From NCBI GenBank assembly GCA_021792555.1, contig JAJYUL010000003.1, forward strand, positions 83,266 to 147,265: a DNA stretch of 64,000 nt, in the 5' to 3' direction. The notes beneath the pieces are model-generated. The model was not told the origin of the DNA. It made no database searches and saw only the letters and a list, made by a program, of their open reading frames with translations. Of this stretch, positions 27,241-35,714 are shown piece after piece; within the stretch, counting starts at the first letter, position 1; every line of letters starts with the position of its first letter. Made by a program: the position numbers and the translations under genes. Source of the DNA: Pseudomonadota bacterium. Lineage in GTDB: Bacteria > Pseudomonadota > Gammaproteobacteria > Steroidobacterales > Steroidobacteraceae.

Positions 27241-28260
27241 ATGGCGCACCGCCCAGCCGAGATCGCCGGCCGCGATCTGTCGGGACCGGAGCAATTCCGC
27301 AGTGAGGTTCTCGAGGCCTGCCGGCCGGTGGTGCTGCGCGGCCTGGTGTCCGAGTGGCCGGCGGTGCAGGCCGCGCGCCGCTCGCCGCGGGAGTTGATTC
27401 GGTATTTCGCAGCGTTCGACGCGGGGCTGCCGGTCGAGGCGTTCGTCGGCGAGGCGGCCATTGCCGGCAAGTACTACTACACGCCGGATCTGAAGGGATT
27501 CAACTTCGAGCGGCGGCAGCTGAAGTTTCTCGAGGCGCTCGAGGCGATGCTCGAGACTCTGCAGCGGCCGCAGGCCGAGACGCTCTACGTCGGCTCGGTG
27601 CCGGTGGCGCAGTGCATGCCGGGGTTCCTCGGCGCCAATCCCATGCCGCTGCTGCCGCCCACGGCGGGCGCGCGCATCTGGGTGGGGCATCCCTCCAACG
27701 TCTCGAGCCACTACGATACCTTCGACAATCTCGCCTGCGTGATCGCAGGCCGGCGGCGCTTCACGCTGTATGCACCGGAGCTGATCGGCGAGCTGTACAT
27801 GGGCCCGATCGACCATACGATGGCCGGTCCCCCGGTGAGCCTGGCAGCCTCGGCGGATCCGCCGAGCGCGCAGCGCTATCCGCTCTTCGAGCGCATCCGC
27901 GACCAGGCGCTCGTGGCGGAGCTCGAGCCCGGCGATGCGCTGTATCTGCCGAAGCTGTGGTGGCATCAGGTCGAGGCGCTCGCGCCGTTCAACGCGATGA
28001 TCAATCATTGGTGGGACGCGTTCAGCGCGGGCCCCGATGCCCCCTACACCAGCCTGCTGCTCGCCATGATCGCCATCGCCGAGCGTCCGCCGGCCGAGCG
28101 ACGGGCGTGGAAGGCCTTTTTCGATCATTTCGTGTTCCGCACCCGCGGCCACCCGCTGAAGCACCTGCCGAGCGAGCAGCACGGGTTGCTGGGGCCGCTG
28201 AAGCCGCACAATTACGGGCACATCCGCGCGCGCATCATGCGACTGATGCGGGGCGGGTAG
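27241..28260 (+). CDS. Cupin-like (JmjC/cupin_8) protein, putative Fe(II)/2-oxoglutarate oxygenase
   Basis: 339 residues, cytoplasmic. FRSEVLEACRPVVLRGLVSEWPAV is the usual cupin_8 opening. SSHYDTFDNLACVIAGRRRFTLYAPE carries the HxD iron pair, and LPKLWWHQVEAL the distal His; LEPGDALYLP is the jelly-roll turn between them. All three metal ligands are therefore present and the enzyme looks active. Likely hydroxylase-type activity; substrate unknown. Part of the receptor-halogenase-SapC unit. Confidence 0.88.
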   Translation: MAHRPAEIAGRDLSGPEQFRSEVLEACRPVVLRGLVSEWPAVQAARRSPRELIRYFAAFDAGLPVEAFVGEAAIAGKYYYTPDLKGFNFERRQLKFLEALEAMLETLQRPQAETLYVGSVPVAQCMPGFLGANPMPLLPPTAGARIWVGHPSNVSSHYDTFDNLACVIAGRRRFTLYAPELIGELYMGPIDHTMAGPPVSLAASADPPSAQRYPLFERIRDQALVAELEPGDALYLPKLWWHQVEALAPFNAMINHWWDAFSAGPDAPYTSLLLAMIAIAERPPAERRAWKAFFDHFVFRTRGHPLKHLPSEQHGLLGPLKPHNYGHIRARIMRLMRGG

Positions 28261-28291
28261 CGCGTACCGAAGAGGTCGGCTGACACCGGCT

Positions 28292-29221
28292 GTGGCCGGC
28301 GCACTATGGACGGTTTGGCAATGTCCACTGCGCATCCTGGTGGGACAGCCAGAGATCCGCGGCGTGTACTTCTTCCGCGACGACATGAGCGGCCTGAACT
28401 TCCCGTACGCGCACCGACCGCTCCGGGAGATCCTCGCGACGCTCCTGGAGGATCGAGGGCAGCCAGAGCCGCCGGCGATCTGTACGGGTGCCACGGTGCT
28501 CGAGGAGACGCTGCCGCAGATGGCGCGGGAATGCACCCTCGACATCCCGGACAAGCCGGCAAGGCCCCGCATGTGGCTCGGCAACGACTGCGGCAATGCG
28601 CTACGACAACTCTGACGGCATCAACTGCATGGTCGCCGGACGGAAGCGCTGTACGGTCTTTCCGCCGAATCAGCTGCCCAGCGTGTACGTCGGGCCGCTC
28701 GAGCTCGGCGCGGGCGGTCAGTCGAGGAGCCTGGTGAGGGTCAGCTCGCCCGACCTTGAGCGTTCTCCGCGCTTTGCGCAGGCGCTCGAGATGGCCGAGA
28801 CCGCGGAGCTGCAGCCGGGCGATGCGATCTTCATCCCGAATCTGTGGGGGCACAACGTCGAGTCGCTCGAGCCGGTGAATCTGTCGGTGAGCTTCGGGTG
28901 GTTCGACGCCACTCAGTGGGCCGCGGAGCCTTTTGCGGCGCTGGCGCACGGGCTGCTCGCGATGCACGGACTGGCGCAGAGCCGCAGGGAGATCTGGCGC
29001 AGGATGTTCGCTCATTATGTGTTCCGTACCGGCGGTGAGCCGGTGCCCTATCTGGCGCCCGAGCGGCGCGGTATCCTCGGCCCGGTCAGCCTGCAGCAGC
29101 AGGATTACATGCGCATCCAGGTGATCCGCTCCCTGACCAAGCGCATGCCTCAGCCGCTCGGGCGATCCGCCGCCTGCTGCGGGACGCGCGCGGCCTGCAG
29201 CCAGGCGAAAAGCGGCATTGA
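28292..29221 (+). pseudogene. Decaying second cupin-like gene
   Basis: Cupin_8 homology is spread over three frames. The first frame (from GTG 28292) gives VGQPEIRGVYFFRDDMSGLNFPYAHRPLREIL up to PRMWLGNDC. The second, from about 28600, gives AMRYDNSDGINCMVAGRKRCTVFPPNQ through LQPGDAIFIPNLWGHNVESLEPVNLSV to SLTKRMPQPLG. The third ends IRRLLRDARGLQPGEKRH with TGA at 29219-29221. The N-terminal ~60 residues are absent and the first iron ligand is replaced (RYD instead of HYD). Two frameshifts plus ligand loss point to inactivation, although the second frame alone is still long and open. Confidence 0.75.
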
Positions 29222-29244
29222 GCGGATGATCTGGAGGGGGGCTT

Positions 29245-30066
29245 ATGCGTGTCGCGGCGAGCGCGGGTCAGACCATCCTGGCGCTGGCGGTCATGGGGCT
29301 CGGCGTCATCTCGCTCGCCACGGGGCATTTCGCCGCCGTCTGGCAGCCGGTGCCGCAGGCCCTTGCGGGCCGGCTGATCCTCGCATACGTCAACGGCGTG
29401 CTGATGGCGGGGCTCGGCGCAGGACTTCTGGCGCGGCGCACGCAGGGGCCGGCCGCCCTCGCGCTGAGCGCCTACTTCGCACTCTGGTTCGTGCTGCTGC
29501 GCGTTCCGCTCGTGCTCGCCTGCCCGGCGGTGGCCGATCGCTGGTCGGGACTCGGTGAGAGCGCCACGCTCATCGTCGGTGGTCTGCTCGTCTATGCGCG
29601 AGCCCCGGGGGCTTCCTTGCCCCGCTGGACAGGCCCGCTGTCCGGGGCGCGCGGCGTGCGCCTCGGGCGGGCCGTGTTCGCCCTGGCCGCCTTTCTGATG
29701 AGCCTCGACAACCTCGCCTACCCGCGCGGCAACGCGGATTTCCCTCCAGGGTGGATTCCCCATTGGATGGGCTGGGGCTATCTGGTCGGCTTCGGCTACA
29801 TCGCCACGGGACTCGCGATCCTCTGCCGCACACTGCCGCGACTCGCCACCGTCGCAGCAGCAGGGATGATGAGCGCCTTGACGGCGCTGTGTTGGGTCAG
29901 CTTCGTGCTCGAGGCGCCCGGCAGCCGGCTTAACTGGACCGGACTGATGATCTCCGCGGCGCTCACGGGCGCCGGCTGGCTGGTTGCCGAATCGTACCGC
30001 GGGACGCCCTGGTGGACACTGGCCTCGGGCCGCACCGGCTTTGACCGCAAGCAGCGCGCCCGGTAG
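29245..30066 (+). CDS. Integral membrane protein (DoxX-like)
   Basis: 273 residues with about eight hydrophobic helices in two similar halves (first half ~10-120, second ~140-255). GGAGGGGGG precedes the ATG. The layout resembles DoxX/DUF-type small membrane proteins, but I cannot assign a family firmly. It sits between the broken cupin gene and KDG kinase in the same direction; a role in the pathway is not evident. Confidence 0.7.
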   Translation: MRVAASAGQTILALAVMGLGVISLATGHFAAVWQPVPQALAGRLILAYVNGVLMAGLGAGLLARRTQGPAALALSAYFALWFVLLRVPLVLACPAVADRWSGLGESATLIVGGLLVYARAPGASLPRWTGPLSGARGVRLGRAVFALAAFLMSLDNLAYPRGNADFPPGWIPHWMGWGYLVGFGYIATGLAILCRTLPRLATVAAAGMMSALTALCWVSFVLEAPGSRLNWTGLMISAALTGAGWLVAESYRGTPWWTLASGRTGFDRKQRAR

Positions 30067-30105
30067 GCTCCCGGCACAACACCCCCGGGGGGCCGACAGG
30101 CCGAC

Positions 30106-31149
30106 ATGACAGTCGCTGCATCACGAGAGATGGCCGCACATCGCCGCATCGCCTGCTTCGGTGAGATGCTCCTCAGGCTCGCGGCGCCGCGCGGGCAGGT
30201 ATTGCGTGCGGCGGGGGAGCTCGATGTGTTCGTCGGCGGCGCCGAGGCCAACGTCGCGGTCGCACTCTCGCACCTCGGTCATGCAAGCGCCATGATCACC
30301 GTGCTTGCGGACAATCCGCTCGGCGCGCTCTGCGGGGCCGAACTGCGCCGCCATGGGGTCGACTGCGCCGCGGTGCGCACCGGGGCGGGCCGGATGGGCT
30401 TGTACTTCCTCGAGCGCGGCGCGGGACAGCGCCCCGCGCGGGTCGTCTATGACCGGGAGCACTCGGCGTTCTGCCGCGCGATGAGCGCACCGTTGCCGTG
30501 GGAGGCGCTGCTTCAGGGCAGCGCCTGGCTGCACGTCTCGGGGATCACCGCGGCGCTCAGTGATGCGGGCGCGCAGACTCTGCTCGCCGCCGTGCGCGCG
30601 GCGCACGCACGGCAGATGTCGATTTCGTTCGACTGCAACTATCGCCCCTCGCTGTGGCGGGACCGCGCGATGCAGGCCGGCGCGGTGCTGCGCGAAGTCG
30701 CGGCGCACGCCACGGTGCTGTTTGCCAGCGAGCACGATCTGGCCCTGATGCTGCAGCGCGCGGCCCCTGAGGCCTCGGGCCCGGAGTCATTTGCGGCTGC
30801 CGCGCGCGAGGCGCTCGAGCGCTTCGGTGCGCTGCGTCTGATCGCAACCACGTTTCGCCAGGAGAGCGGCGCGGATGAGCAGACACTCTCGGCAGCCTGT
30901 CTTACCCGGGACGGGCTCTCGCGGTCGCGGACCTATGCGTTGCGCGGCATCGTCGAGCGCATCGGCAGCGGCGATGCCTTCGCCGCCGGCGTGCTCCACG
31001 GCGTGCTCGGCGGCGCGGATCCGGCGCGCGCGGTTGAACTCGGCGCCGCGAGCGCCTGCCTGAAGCACACCGTCGCGACGGACTTCAGCCTCGCCACCGG
31101 CGAGGAGCTCGAAGCGCTCCTGCGCGGGCAGGCTGCGCTCGTGCGCTGA
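30106..31149 (+). CDS. kdgK: 2-keto-3-deoxygluconate kinase (PfkB family)
   Basis: 347 residues. Phosphorylates KDG to KDPG, the last step before aldolase cleavage in hexuronate catabolism. Seen: N-terminal CFGEMLLRLAAP and VGGAEANVAVALSHLG substrate motifs typical of KDG kinases, FDCNYRPSLW (RP dyad), and the anion-hole/catalytic-base motif ERIGSGDAFAAGVLHG. The pathway context (uxaC, fructuronate reductase, mannonate dehydratase in the same island) supports the specificity. An alternative start is ATG 30130. Its stop is inside a 33-bp hairpin shared with the convergent esterase operon. Confidence 0.9.
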   Translation: MTVAASREMAAHRRIACFGEMLLRLAAPRGQVLRAAGELDVFVGGAEANVAVALSHLGHASAMITVLADNPLGALCGAELRRHGVDCAAVRTGAGRMGLYFLERGAGQRPARVVYDREHSAFCRAMSAPLPWEALLQGSAWLHVSGITAALSDAGAQTLLAAVRAAHARQMSISFDCNYRPSLWRDRAMQAGAVLREVAAHATVLFASEHDLALMLQRAAPEASGPESFAAAAREALERFGALRLIATTFRQESGADEQTLSAACLTRDGLSRSRTYALRGIVERIGSGDAFAAGVLHGVLGGADPARAVELGAASACLKHTVATDFSLATGEELEALLRGQAALVR

Positions 31150-31173
31150 GCGCCCCGGGGCGCCTCAGCGCAC
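31141..31173. terminator. Hairpin covering both stop codons of kdgK and the convergent esterase operon
   Basis: Arms GTGCGCTGAG (31141-31150) and CTCAGCGCAC (31164-31173) flank the self-complementary GCGCCCCGGGGCGC (31150-31163), giving a near-perfect 33-bp inverted repeat with one bulged base. It contains both TGA codons, so both proteins end Val-Arg. No T-run; termination is inferred. Confidence 0.55.
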
Positions 31174-32643
31174 GCGGCGGGTCGCCGGCCGCGTCAGGGC
31201 CTGGTTGGGCACGAACGTCCCGCCGTGTGCGAGCTCCGCGAGCAACTCCTCCGAGCGTTCGGACCAGGGCGCCTGCTCGTCGGGCGTGATGTTCATGTGG
31301 TCTGAGTCAACGAGCGGCACGGCTTCCTTGGGCGCGGGGATTTGATTGAGCACGGTCCAGATGCCCGCCGGCGGCGCGGTGGTGTCGATGAAGCCCATCG
31401 CGATCAGCGTCGGCGCGGTGATGTGGGAGGCGAAGTTGACCGGGTCGAAATACGCCGCCGTACGCAGCACCGCCGGGTCGGTCGTGCTGTAGAACGGATA
31501 GCCCGGCCGACGGCCGTGCGCCAGCCCGTTCATGTCCGCGCCCGAAGGCTCATCGACGATCACGGCGCTCACCTTGCCGGGGTTGAGCCCGGCGGTGGCC
31601 AGGCTCTGCTGCCCCCCCATGCTGACACCGGTGAGCACCACGGTCTTGCCGTTCCAGTACGGGCTGTGGCGGATGTAGTGCAGCGCGCGGGTGTCGCGCA
31701 GGTACATGTCGAGGAAATATGAGGTGTCGGGACTGCGGTCGCCGATCTGTGGGTAGTTCTGCGGCACGCCGGCTGCGCTGCCCGGCGCGATGTCGTGCGA
31801 GTCGACGTCGAGCGTGAGCCAGCCTTCTGCGGCGCGATTGGTGGCCCACGCGGTGCGCAGCGCATAGACGCCCGCATATTGATAGATGACGAGCGCCGGG
31901 AACCTGCCGCCGCGCGCCGGCACGGCGAGGTAGCCGCGCACGTCCGAGCCGAGGCTCGTGATGCGCACACGGAACAGTCTCACGCCGGCCTGGGCGGTGG
32001 GGATGGGGGTGAGCTTGGCGCGCATCGGCACCTTGGCGAGTGCGGCCAGCTTGCCCGCCCAGAACGCCCCGAAGTTGCGCGGCGCCGGCACGGACGGGCG
32101 CAGCAGAGTCGGGGCGAGCGCAGCGCCGAGCGTCGTGACACGGTGCTCGGCGAACGCCCCGGACGGAAACTGCGGGGCGAGCGGCTGGTAGTGCGGATAC
32201 CGGGCGAGCAGGCCGCGCAGCGCCGGGTCCGTCTTGATGAGCAGCGCCCTAAGACCCTGATTCAGCGTCCCGTAGTCTTTGAGCGGTAAGGCGGTGGGGG
32301 AAGGCTCGTAGTCGACGACGACGTACAGCATCGCCGGCGCATCGAACCGGGTGCCGAAGGTGGCCTTGCCCGTCTTCAGCGAGAAGCTGCCGGTCTTCAC
32401 CACGTCGAGATCATTGCGCTTGATGGTGTAGCTGAAGCGGCCGCGCGGCTGCGGCGCGCCCGGGGGCACCGTAACCGTCCAGCCGACCTGCTCGCCGAGA
32501 CGGTAGATGCCGTCGGCATGAAACGGCGTGAAGGTCACCTGCGGGATCGAGGCGAGCGCCGCAAGCGGCAGCAGACACCCGGCGAGCGTCAGGCCGAGGG
32601 CACGGGCGGCGCGGCCGGCGGAAGTGGCGGGGGCGGGAGTCAT
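31165..32643 (-). CDS. Secreted acetylxylan esterase, CE7-like alpha/beta hydrolase
   Basis: 492 residues. Signal peptide (LGLTLAGCLLPLAALA), an N-terminal beta-sandwich (~35-150), then an alpha/beta hydrolase fold. Catalytic triad by inspection: Ser341 in GVSMGGQQS, Asp420 in GFIDTTAPP, His449 in DSDHMN. The CE7 family (acetylxylan esterase/cephalosporin deacetylase) removes acetyl groups from xylo-oligosaccharides. It is longer than cytoplasmic CE7 enzymes because of the signal and extra N-domain. Last gene of a three-esterase operon; its start overlaps the CE15 stop (ATGA). Confidence 0.88.
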   Translation of the reverse strand: MTPAPATSAGRAARALGLTLAGCLLPLAALASIPQVTFTPFHADGIYRLGEQVGWTVTVPPGAPQPRGRFSYTIKRNDLDVVKTGSFSLKTGKATFGTRFDAPAMLYVVVDYEPSPTALPLKDYGTLNQGLRALLIKTDPALRGLLARYPHYQPLAPQFPSGAFAEHRVTTLGAALAPTLLRPSVPAPRNFGAFWAGKLAALAKVPMRAKLTPIPTAQAGVRLFRVRITSLGSDVRGYLAVPARGGRFPALVIYQYAGVYALRTAWATNRAAEGWLTLDVDSHDIAPGSAAGVPQNYPQIGDRSPDTSYFLDMYLRDTRALHYIRHSPYWNGKTVVLTGVSMGGQQSLATAGLNPGKVSAVIVDEPSGADMNGLAHGRRPGYPFYSTTDPAVLRTAAYFDPVNFASHITAPTLIAMGFIDTTAPPAGIWTVLNQIPAPKEAVPLVDSDHMNITPDEQAPWSERSEELLAELAHGGTFVPNQALTRPATRRVR

Positions 32644-34214
32644 CGCTCGTGTACCTTGTGCTGTGGATGGTGGTAGTGGATGAAGCGGTCCACCCAGGCG
32701 ATGAAGTACCTCATGTTGGGTGCATCGGTGTGGCCGCCATCATCCTGCCGCCAGGCCAGCCGTCCCGACAGCAGGCCGTGGTCGACCGGCGGCATGCGCG
32801 CGGTGAGGGGGTTGCCGCGCACGCCGAGACCGCGGACCCCGAGCAGCCGGTACACGGCGCTCGCGGCGACGGTGGCCATGAAGCTGCCGCGCTGATCCAG
32901 CCAGCGCGCATCGCCCATGGCGGGGATACCGTAGCTCACGAACAGCAGCCGCGGCGCGCACAACGCGATCAGCTCGTTCGAGTCGACCGGCAGATCGCCG
33001 GGGGTGCGGCTGCCGAAGGCGGCCTGCTCGGCGTCGTAGCGCAGGAAGTTGCCGGCCATCCACTGATACTCGCCGGTGCCGGCCAGATTGCCGACGGTCT
33101 CCCCGAAATTGCGCCGCAGCGGGGTGCTGCCGCCTTTGCCCGAGGAGCCGATCAGGCCCATGGCGAAGCGCGGATCGAACGCCATGGCGAGCAGCGCCGC
33201 CTTGCCAAAGCGTGACACGCCCTCGATGCCGATGTGTGCGCCGTCGACCGCCGGATCGGCGCGCAGATAATCCAGCGTGCGGCTCGCCGCCCACGCCCAG
33301 GCGCGCAGCGCGCCCCATTGGCCGGGCGTGCGCGGCTGGCCTTTGTTGGTCAGACCGATGATGCCGCGGGTCAATCCTGCGCCGCTGTCGGCCTGCACCG
33401 CGGTGGGATCGAGCGAGGCGAAGCCCCAGCCGGCACCGATCAGCTGCACCACCGAGGGCGGGCCGCCGTCGACGTTGCGCCGCAGCGGCGAGAACATCGG
33501 GCGTCTGATCAGCTTGGCGTGCGGATGGCGCTGCAGCACCGCCCGCGCGGCCGGATCCTGGTGCGCGAGCGCGGTGCGCAGCGCGGAGTTGAGTTCGGCG
33601 AGCTGCCGCCGGTCGGGGCCGGTGCGCGGCACGGGCGGCGCGCCGTAGGTGAACATGATCAGCACCGGAACGCGGCGGCCGGCTGCGGCCGGCGTGACCA
33701 GCATCACCGGTATCGCGACGTGAATCAGCGGATAGGCGCTGTTGTCCACCACGCCGAGGAGGCGGCGGTAGGTGACGGGGTAGCCGCCGAGTGTCGTGCG
33801 TCCGCGGTTCACGACCTTCCAGGTCACGCGGGGCACCCGGTGCGGGATCCGGCCGTAGACATCACGCTCGAATGCGGCAACGATCTGCGGGCGGCGCGTG
33901 TGCCACCACATGCGGGCGCTGCTGACCTTGCGGCCGTCGGGCAGTCTCAGCGCATCGGGCAGCGCACCGTAGGGATCGGCCAGCGCTTCGTCGTAGTTGG
34001 CGTGGCGGGACGAGTTCTCGTTGCCGCTCGCGCCCGGCCGGAGCATCCGGATGCCCAGCTGCTCCATCATGTTGCGATGGTCCTCTCGCGTGGTGAAGGT
34101 CACCGGGGCTGGCCACGGATGCGCGGGTGCGGCGCGTGTGCACAGCGGCGCGCAGGCGAGCGCGGTGAGCAGCGCGCCTGCGCGGGCGCGCGGCTCGCCC
34201 GCGCGCGAGCTCAT
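32640..34214 (-). CDS. Glucuronoyl esterase, CE15 family
   Basis: 524 residues with a signal peptide (residues ~12-28). The CE15 nucleophile motif is GVSRFGKAALLA with Ser334, and the catalytic His is His495 in GGHTDAPN. GSSGKGGSTPLRR and GNFLRYDAEQA correspond to substrate-contact regions of the family. CE15 enzymes cleave the ester between lignin alcohols and 4-O-methylglucuronate of xylan, which matches the alpha-glucuronidase and glucuronate pathway here. Both ends overlap neighbouring genes by ATGA, so the operon is tightly coupled. Confidence 0.9.
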   Translation of the reverse strand: MSSRAGEPRARAGALLTALACAPLCTRAAPAHPWPAPVTFTTREDHRNMMEQLGIRMLRPGASGNENSSRHANYDEALADPYGALPDALRLPDGRKVSSARMWWHTRRPQIVAAFERDVYGRIPHRVPRVTWKVVNRGRTTLGGYPVTYRRLLGVVDNSAYPLIHVAIPVMLVTPAAAGRRVPVLIMFTYGAPPVPRTGPDRRQLAELNSALRTALAHQDPAARAVLQRHPHAKLIRRPMFSPLRRNVDGGPPSVVQLIGAGWGFASLDPTAVQADSGAGLTRGIIGLTNKGQPRTPGQWGALRAWAWAASRTLDYLRADPAVDGAHIGIEGVSRFGKAALLAMAFDPRFAMGLIGSSGKGGSTPLRRNFGETVGNLAGTGEYQWMAGNFLRYDAEQAAFGSRTPGDLPVDSNELIALCAPRLLFVSYGIPAMGDARWLDQRGSFMATVAASAVYRLLGVRGLGVRGNPLTARMPPVDHGLLSGRLAWRQDDGGHTDAPNMRYFIAWVDRFIHYHHPQHKVHER

Positions 34215-35539
34215 CGCCGCGGACCGGCCGAGGTGGCGGGCAGCTTGAACAGCGACAGCGGGATGGCGTTCGCCATGGCCCGGTAGCCGGCCGGGTTCGG
34301 ATGCAGGTTGTCGCCGGAGTCGTAGGCGGGAGCGAGCCGCTGGGGATGGCGCGGATCACGCACCGCCTTGGCGAAGTCCACCACCGCGTCGAAGTGGCCC
34401 GGGGCGCGGATCCACGCGTTGATCTGCCTGCGGTCCCGCAGGGTGGCCGCCGAGGGATGGTAGTAATTCGAGCCTTCGAACGGCGTGATCGTTCCGCCGA
34501 TCACTTCAATGCCATGAGCGTGCGCCCGCAGGATGATCTGCCGGTAGGCGCCGATGATGTTGCGCACCAGCGCGGCATTCCGGGCCGCCGAGATCGGCCC
34601 GTGCATGGTGGCGACGCCCAGATCATTGACGCCCTCGAGCACGATCAGGTAACGCACGCCGGTCTGCCCGAGCACGTCGCGGTCGAAGCGGGCGAGCGCA
34701 TCGGGCCCCAGCCCATAGCGCAGCAGCCGGTTGCCGCCGGTCCCGACGTTGAGCACGCTGATCTGGCGCGTGGCGGGGGAGGCCTGCAGGCGCCGGGCGA
34801 GATCGTCCGGCCAGCGGGTATCGCTGTTGTTCGCAGTGGCATGCCCGTCGGTGATCGAATCCCCGAGCGTGACGACCGCCGCAGCCGCTCCGCGCACCTG
34901 CACGTCGACGCCGGAGAGGAAGAACCAGTGATTGAAGCGCATCGCGCCCGGCAGGCTCGCGGCGGCGAGGTGATCGCCGTGCACCAGGAAGGAGGTCTCG
35001 CGCGAGCCCGGATGACTGGTTTGCCGCCGCGGCGGCTTGCGCAGATAGATCGTCACGGCCAGATCGGACAGCGGCTTGGCGTCGAAGGCCACCGGGTCGG
35101 AGTAATAGACCGCCCCGGGCGGGATGGTGACGCCCGCTCGCCCGCCGAAGGACAGCGGCGTGTCGGTTGCCGGGTCGATCTGCCCGCTCGTGCGCGAGAC
35201 CGGCTCGGCAATGTGCGCCCCGACGATGCGCAGCGCCGAGGTGCCGAACACGTTCGAGAAACGGATGCGCAGCTCGTGGCCACCGACGCTCAGGTGCACG
35301 ATCTGGCGCAGGGTCGCGTTGGTGAGCGCGGCCGGCGGCAGCGCGTTGTGCGGCTCGGGAATCTGCTGCGAGGAGGCCCAGGTGCCGAGCCAGTGCACGG
35401 CCTCGCTCGCCCGGCCGTGCGTCTGCGCCGGTGCGCCGCTGCCCGTTCCGCCCGGCGCGGCGGCGCTGCAGGCGGCGAGCGCGGCACAGGCGGTCCAGAC
35501 GAGCAGGCGCGGCAGCAGGCGGTTTTGCATCGGCGGCAT
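34211..35539 (-). CDS. SGNH/GDSL-hydrolase lipoprotein (probable carbohydrate esterase)
   Basis: 442 residues from ATG 35539, preceded at 7 bases by GAGGGGA. Lipoprotein signal with lipobox LAAC. An N-terminal beta domain (~45-215) is followed by the SGNH domain: Ser228 in VVTLGDSITDG, Gly/Asn blocks GTGGNR and LEGVNDLG, and the Asp/His block SGDNLHPNPAG. Many such two-domain proteins are annotated as rhamnogalacturonan or xylan esterases. With CE7 and CE15 downstream, deacetylation or deferuloylation of xylan fragments is the likely job (inference). First gene of the operon. Confidence 0.88.
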   Translation of the reverse strand: MPPMQNRLLPRLLVWTACAALAACSAAAPGGTGSGAPAQTHGRASEAVHWLGTWASSQQIPEPHNALPPAALTNATLRQIVHLSVGGHELRIRFSNVFGTSALRIVGAHIAEPVSRTSGQIDPATDTPLSFGGRAGVTIPPGAVYYSDPVAFDAKPLSDLAVTIYLRKPPRRQTSHPGSRETSFLVHGDHLAAASLPGAMRFNHWFFLSGVDVQVRGAAAAVVTLGDSITDGHATANNSDTRWPDDLARRLQASPATRQISVLNVGTGGNRLLRYGLGPDALARFDRDVLGQTGVRYLIVLEGVNDLGVATMHGPISAARNAALVRNIIGAYRQIILRAHAHGIEVIGGTITPFEGSNYYHPSAATLRDRRQINAWIRAPGHFDAVVDFAKAVRDPRHPQRLAPAYDSGDNLHPNPAGYRAMANAIPLSLFKLPATSAGPRR

Positions 35540-35606
35540 GGTGGTCCCCTCGATCGATGTGCAGTCCGGCCCGCAGGCGCGGCTGCGCGTGGCTGGCCCC
35601 ATCAGG

Positions 35607-35635
35607 ATGGTAGCGATATCAGGCCGAAGGGACAA
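35607..35635 (-). promoter_or_regulatory. Esterase-operon promoter with overlapping xylan operator, site 4
   Basis: Operator ATGGTAGCGATATCAG at 35607-35622. On the minus strand TTGTCC (35635-35630), 17-bp spacer, TACCAT (35612-35607): the operator end is the -10. Predicted leader about 60 nt to the start at 35539. Confidence 0.75.
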
Positions 35636-35668
35636 CCGCCGAAGCGGTCCGAGCTCGTTTGGACTCAA

Positions 35669-35698
35669 TTGACACTGTCGGAGTGATATCGCTACCAT
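35669..35698 (+). promoter_or_regulatory. xylB promoter with overlapping xylan operator, site 5
   Basis: Operator GTGATATCGCTACCAT at 35683-35698 (consensus on the minus strand). TTGACA (35669-35674), 18-bp spacer, TACCAT (35693-35698) make the promoter, so again the -10 lies in the operator. Transcription would start close to 35706, leaving a leader of about 9 nt before ATG 35715. Confidence 0.78.
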
Positions 35699-35714
35699 CG
35701 AACGTATTTTCCCG

